DNA of 9,221 nucleotides from an uncultured Collinsella sp. (lineage in GTDB: Bacteria > Actinomycetota > Coriobacteriia > Coriobacteriales > Coriobacteriaceae), in NCBI GenBank assembly GCA_900545995.1, contig URBM01000079.1, positions 1 to 9,221 of the forward strand. Reading direction: 5' to 3'. Below the pieces are notes generated by a model that saw only the letters and a program-made list of their open reading frames with translations, ran no database searches and was not told where the DNA came from. This document shows positions 6,679 through 9,221 of this stretch, in pieces. The position numbers were made by a program, and so were the translations under genes. Positions within the stretch are counted from its first letter, which is position 1, and each line of letters begins with the position of its first letter.

Positions 6679-7579
6679 GAGCCTTCGCCCCCTTGCGGCC
6701 GATAAGGTGGATGATCAGGATGAAGATGAGACTCATGCCCATCAGCAGCAGGCCGAGCGCCCACAGAACATCGTCTTGGGCCGAGCCCTCGGCATAGACT
6801 GCCATGGACGTGGTGAGCGTGGTGGTGATGGTCGAAGCCGGCGACAGCAGCGACGTCGGCATGGCCTCGATGCCGCCGATGACCATGCGCACGGCGAGCG
6901 TCTCGCCAAAGGCGCGGGTCATGCCCAAGATAACCGCGGTCATGAGCGACGGCATGGCGGACTTGAGCACCACGTGCCAGATGGTCTGCCAGCGGGTGTA
7001 GCCCAGCGCGAGCGAGCCCTGGCGGTAGCCGTCGGGCACGGCGCGCAGGCCATCGACCGAAAGCGTGGTCATCGTCGGCAGAATCATGACCGCCAGCACG
7101 ATGGCGCCGGGCAAGATGCCCAGGCCCGTGCTCACGTGGAAAACGCTCTTCATAAGACCGACGACCACGTGAAAACCGATCAGGCCAAAGACGACCGAGG
7201 GGATGCCGGTCAAAAGCTCAATGAGCGGCTGAAAGATCTTAGAGCCAAACTTAGGGCTAATCTCGACCGCAAAGATGGCAGAGCCGATGGCGATGGGCAG
7301 CGCGATAAGCGTGGAGAGCACCATGACCGCAAACGAGGTGACGATCAGGGGCAGGGCGCCGGTATAGGGCAGGCCGTTTTCGGCTGTGTTGGCCAGGTCC
7401 CACTTGGTGCCGGTGAAAAACTCGACGACCGAGACGCCGTCCTTGACAAAAGCCGAGAGGCCCTTTTGGGCGACCATAAAGATGAGCGCGGCAACGACAA
7501 GCGTCACGAGCGCTACGCACGCGCCCGTGACGCCCAGGCCCACGTTCTCAAGGTCGCGCTTTGGCAGCTGTTTTGCCAT
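6671..7579 (-). CDS. pstC: Phosphate ABC transporter permease PstC
   Basis: A 302-residue inner-membrane permease, partner of PstA. Six hydrophobic segments are visible at about 15-37, 75-104, 118-145, 152-173, 211-233 and 269-294, with a large extracytoplasmic loop between the first two. The coupling loop for PstB lies at about 191-219 (ALGYTRWQTIWHVVLKSAMP), and ELLTGIPSVVFGLIG and TRAFGETLAVRMVIGG are characteristic of PstC. The start at 7579 has GGAAAGG about 7 bases upstream. The gene begins 24 bases after the pstS stop with no terminator between. It overlaps pstA by 8 bases at its end. Length and motifs are normal and nothing suggests degradation. Confidence 0.97.
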   Translation of the reverse strand: MAKQLPKRDLENVGLGVTGACVALVTLVVAALIFMVAQKGLSAFVKDGVSVVEFFTGTKWDLANTAENGLPYTGALPLIVTSFAVMVLSTLIALPIAIGSAIFAVEISPKFGSKIFQPLIELLTGIPSVVFGLIGFHVVVGLMKSVFHVSTGLGILPGAIVLAVMILPTMTTLSVDGLRAVPDGYRQGSLALGYTRWQTIWHVVLKSAMPSLMTAVILGMTRAFGETLAVRMVIGGIEAMPTSLLSPASTITTTLTTSMAVYAEGSAQDDVLWALGLLLMGMSLIFILIIHLIGRKGAKARG

Positions 7580-7603
7580 TGCAAACCTTTCCGGGGCGAT
7601 TAC

Positions 7604-8545
7604 TTATTTAGCAGAGACCTTGCCGCTGGCGTCCTTGACGACCTTCATGGCAGAGACGGGGATGAAGCCCTGCTCCTCGACGAGCTTGCCCTGGACGTCG
7701 TCGGAAAGCATGAACTCCAGGAAGGCCTTGGTGGCCTCGTCGGCGTCCTTGGAGCAGTACATGTGCTCGGTAGCCCAGATCTTGAAGGAGTCATCAGTGA
7801 CATTCTTGCTCTTGGGCTCGACGCCCTCGACCTTGATGGCGTTGAACTTGGAGTCATCGAAGTGCGAGAAGTCGAGGTAGGAGATGGCGTTATCGGTGCT
7901 GCCCATCTGAGTCTGGACGTCGCCGGACTTGTCGAGCTCGGCGTCGCCCTTAAAGTCGACGGCCTCGTCGCCAAAGACGGCGGCCTCGAAGGTGGCGCGG
8001 GTGCCGGAGCCGGCCTTGCGGTTGAGGACGACGATGGTGGCGTCGTCGCCGCCGACCTCCTTCCAGTTGGTGATCTGGCCAGAGAAGATGCCCTTGAGCT
8101 GCTCGAGGGACAGGTCGTCGACCTTGACGTTCTTGGAGACGACGGGACCCATGCCCACGACGGCAACCTCGTGGTCGACGAGGTTCTTGACCTGGTCGGC
8201 CTCGAGCTTGGTCTCGGCGAAGACGTCGGAGTTACCGATGGTGACGGTGCCGGCGGCGACAGCGGTCAGACCCTTGCCCGAACCGTTGCCCGAGCCGGAA
8301 ACGGAGACGTCCGGGTTGGCATCCATGAACTTCTCGGCAGCAGCCTCGACGAGAGCCTGGAACGAGGAGGCGCCGTCGTAGGTCACCTGGCCGGGGACAG
8401 ACTCGGCAGCGGCAGTGACGCTGCCCTTGTCGGCGGCGTTGGAAGCGCCTGAGCCGCCGCAGCCAACGAGACCGAGACCGACGATGCTGGCAAGACCACC
8501 AGCGAGGCCGAGGAACTGACGACGAGAATAAGCCTGATCGAGCAT
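7604..8545 (-). CDS. pstS: Phosphate-binding lipoprotein PstS with Tat-type signal
   Basis: A 313-residue substrate-binding protein that captures phosphate outside the membrane and delivers it to PstC-PstA. The N-terminus has a twin-arginine motif SRRQFLG (7-13), a short hydrophobic stretch and a lipobox LVGC ending at C29. It is therefore predicted to be exported folded by Tat and anchored as a lipoprotein, followed by a Gly/Ser/Ala-rich linker. Phosphate-site features are the Gly/Ser loop GSGNGSGKG (84-92), NSDVF with D107, and GSGTR (179-183), the Ser-Gly-Thr-Arg signature of PstS. The start at 8545 is chosen for the ribosome-binding site AAAGGAAG and because it begins at a proper signal peptide. 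Upstream in-frame codons at 8563 and 8635 would add a tail before the signal. It is the first gene of the operon, behind a Pho-box-like array. Confidence 0.97.
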   Translation of the reverse strand: MLDQAYSRRQFLGLAGGLASIVGLGLVGCGGSGASNAADKGSVTAAAESVPGQVTYDGASSFQALVEAAAEKFMDANPDVSVSGSGNGSGKGLTAVAAGTVTIGNSDVFAETKLEADQVKNLVDHEVAVVGMGPVVSKNVKVDDLSLEQLKGIFSGQITNWKEVGGDDATIVVLNRKAGSGTRATFEAAVFGDEAVDFKGDAELDKSGDVQTQMGSTDNAISYLDFSHFDDSKFNAIKVEGVEPKSKNVTDDSFKIWATEHMYCSKDADEATKAFLEFMLSDDVQGKLVEEQGFIPVSAMKVVKDASGKVSAK

Positions 8546-8548
8546 GAT

Positions 8549-8556
8549 CTTCCTTT
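8549..8556 (-). promoter_or_regulatory. Ribosome-binding site deciding the pstS start
   Basis: AAAGGAAG on the minus strand ends 3 bases before the ATG at 8545, with its AGG core about 6 bases away. It fits that ATG and not the upstream ATG at 8563. Confidence 0.75.
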
Positions 8557-8570
8557 CGTACATGCGACTC

Positions 8571-8587
8571 GCGGGCACCCTGCCCGC
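8571..8587 (-). promoter_or_regulatory. Small hairpin in the pstS 5' leader
   Basis: GCGGGCA (8571-8577) and TGCCCGC (8581-8587) form a 7-bp GC-rich stem with a 3-base loop, 15 bases upstream of the pstS ribosome-binding site. No T tract follows in the direction of pstS transcription, so it is not a terminator there. A role in message stability or translation is possible but unproven. Confidence 0.45.
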
Positions 8588-8655
8588 TTTGCTGTTTGGA
8601 AAGATACGACCCCGACCGGGCAGCACCAGCGCCAACTGCGGTTTCTTACGGGCTA

Positions 8656-8706
8656 TTGATAGACCTTTACCGCAAGCTCTGCCCAGCCTTTACAAACGGA
8701 TAACAA
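8656..8706 (-). promoter_or_regulatory. Putative pst promoter with Pho-box-like 11-bp repeats
   Basis: On the minus strand, TTGTTA (8706-8701), TTGTAA (8695-8690), GGGCAG (8684-8679) and GCGGTA (8673-8668) fall at exact 11-base intervals. The heptamer GTAAAGG occurs in the second and fourth units. TATCAA (8661-8656) is a reasonable -10, and the third, weakest unit falls exactly where a -35 would be (17-base spacer). PhoB/PhoP-activated promoters use this layout: direct repeats one helical turn apart replacing a poor -35. The 5' leader would be roughly 100 bases. The assignment is inference, because no regulator gene is in the window. Confidence 0.5.
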
Positions 8707-8773
8707 TCCAGCGCCGAACATGGCGCACCTTTTACACCAAAGGAACGTCCCCAATGACTACCCCACCGCAACA

Positions 8774-8801
8774 GAAAAAGCCCGGGCCGAAGCACCGGGC
8801 T
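8774..8801 (-). terminator. Intrinsic terminator after the dipeptidase gene
   Basis: On the minus strand AGCCCGG (8801-8795) pairs with CCGGGCT (8785-8779) around a 9-base loop and is followed by TTTTT ending at 8775. It insulates the pst promoter from the upstream dipeptidase gene, 132 bases after that gene's stop codon. Confidence 0.85.
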
Positions 8802-8834
8802 CGTAATGCAAGTTTGTATCCAAGCAGGATATAG

Positions 8835-8933
8835 GGGTTTCCCAAGTGCCCGAGATTGCCCCGAAAGAGGAGCGCCGCGTACTTTGACGCAAGCGACGGT
8901 TTGAGGGGCAAGGTCGGGTGCCTGGGGAAGCCC
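8835..8933 (-). repeat. Long imperfect hairpin in the dipeptidase 3' region
   Basis: Bases 8905-8933 and 8835-8862 pair on the minus-strand RNA in more than 20 pairs, interrupted by one bulge and small internal loops; the best blocks are TTGCCCC/GGGGCAA and CCCGA/TCGGG. The 42-base apical part contains a further small hairpin with GCGT (8890-8887) and ACGC (8880-8877). It begins at the stop codon of the dipeptidase gene and ends 33 bases before the terminator stem. It could be a 3' UTR structure, a processed small RNA or a dispersed palindromic repeat. I do not recognise a known RNA family, and the SRP RNA apical motif is absent. Confidence 0.6.
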
Positions 8934-9173
8934 TAAAGTTCCAGTTCGTTGAGGCGCAGGATCGCCACGATATAAATCTTGAGCGCCTGCTTGAGCTGTT
9001 CCTCGTTGGCGCACTCGTTGGGGCCGTGCATCTGGCCGCCCCATGCGGGCAGCTCCAGGCCGGTCTCCTCGGGGCCAAACGAGACGGCGCGGGCAAAGTT
9101 GCGCGCGTACGTGCCGCCGCCCATGGCAAAGGGCTCGGCATGCTTGCCGGTGAACTCGTTATAGGTATCGATA
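8933..9173 (-). CDS. M20-family dipeptidase (PepV-like), C-terminal fragment
   Basis: The last 79 residues of a metal-dependent dipeptidase. GGGTYAR (18-24 of the fragment) and MHGPNE (48-53) match the C-terminal end of PepV-type M20 peptidases, where the histidine binds a metal ion of the dinuclear zinc site; the stretch ending LKIYIVAILRLNEL is the usual final helix. Such enzymes cleave short peptides in the cytoplasm. Complete members have about 450-480 residues, so more than 80 percent is missing. The gene is broken by the end of the assembled sequence, not by a biological event: bases after 9173 are sequencing adapter. The frame remains open through the adapter and gives a false start encoding MGSEMCIRDS, which must be removed. 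A long hairpin and an intrinsic terminator follow the stop. Confidence 0.9.
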
Positions 9174-9221
9174 CTGTCTCTTATACACATCTCCGAGCCC
9201 ACGAGACATCTCAGGATCTCG
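9174..9221. other. Illumina Nextera adapter and index (sequencing artefact)
   Basis: The 19-bp Tn5 mosaic end CTGTCTCTTATACACATCT (9174-9192) is followed by the rest of the Nextera read-2 adapter (to 9207), then an 8-base index ATCTCAGG (9208-9215) and ATCTCG (9216-9221), the beginning of the P7 flow-cell sequence. The index matches what I recall as Nextera i7 N715. This is library read-through left on the end of the assembled contig and is not part of the genome. Confidence 0.97.

Noticed and set aside
6557..8452. A 631-codon open frame on the plus strand
   Set aside because: It is the antisense shadow of pstA, pstC and pstS. The product changes composition exactly where the gene below changes, and shows no domain.
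8571..8587. Hairpin in the pstS leader as a terminator or attenuator
   Set aside because: No T tract follows in the direction of pstS transcription, and no competing anti-terminator pairing was found.
8754..8834. A 26-codon plus-strand frame with AAAGGA upstream (MTTPPQQKKPGPKHRARNAS...)
   Set aside because: It overlaps the minus-strand terminator stem, whose sequence explains the Pro/Gly/Lys-rich product. A ribosome-binding site alone is weak evidence for so short a frame.
8775..8933. SRP RNA or 6S RNA gene
   Set aside because: The conserved SRP apical GGAA loop and its internal loop are missing. The fold has an internal-loop pattern but not the closing stem and central bubble arrangement I would need to call 6S RNA.
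9174..9192. Tn5-like mosaic end, suggesting a mobile element boundary
   Set aside because: It is followed by the read-2 adapter, an index and P7 sequence, so it comes from library preparation and not from a transposon in the genome.
1..9221. CRISPR array, integrase, toxin-antitoxin or phage-defence genes
   Set aside because: No regularly spaced direct repeats are present, and every supported gene is a housekeeping, transport or regulatory protein.

Overview
This 9.2 kb window reads as ordinary chromosome from a GC-rich Gram-positive bacterium, most likely an intestinal Coriobacteriia of the Collinsella type. That placement is inference from base composition, codon use, the style of the DtxR and ABC-F proteins and the lack of outer-membrane features. 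No 16S rRNA or other marker is present to prove it. Its right end is not genomic: the last 48 bases are Illumina Nextera adapter plus an index, so this is the end of a metagenome or isolate contig.

Left part (1-2082): the C-terminal two thirds of a zinc/cadmium-type P1B heavy-metal ATPase runs rightward and is cut by the window edge. It converges on a short DtxR/MntR-type metal-dependent repressor on the minus strand. Between them is a very long, nearly perfect palindrome (1243-1369). The repressor's upstream region carries repeated half-sites resembling the DtxR iron box, so the repressor may control itself.

Middle (2024-4787): a minus-strand two-gene unit. It holds a Uup-like ABC-F ATPase and a Cof-type HAD phosphatase whose ribosome-binding site is formed by the last two codons of the ABC-F gene. 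It ends at an intrinsic terminator.

Right-middle (4788-8706): the complete high-affinity phosphate uptake operon pstS-pstC-pstA-pstB, all on the minus strand, with overlapping or closely spaced reading frames and a strong intrinsic terminator after pstB. PstS is predicted to be a Tat-exported lipoprotein that binds phosphate. PstC and PstA form the membrane channel and PstB supplies ATP hydrolysis. Upstream of pstS is a plausible Pho-box-like array of 11-bp repeats placed over the -35 region. No phoU or phoR/phoB gene is in the window.

Right end (8775-9221): the last 79 codons of a PepV-like M20 dipeptidase on the minus strand, a long imperfect hairpin right after its stop codon, an intrinsic terminator, and the adapter. 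I found no CRISPR array, transposase, tRNA, rRNA or defence system, and no convincing undescribed system. The best leads are the two large hairpins and the two candidate operators.
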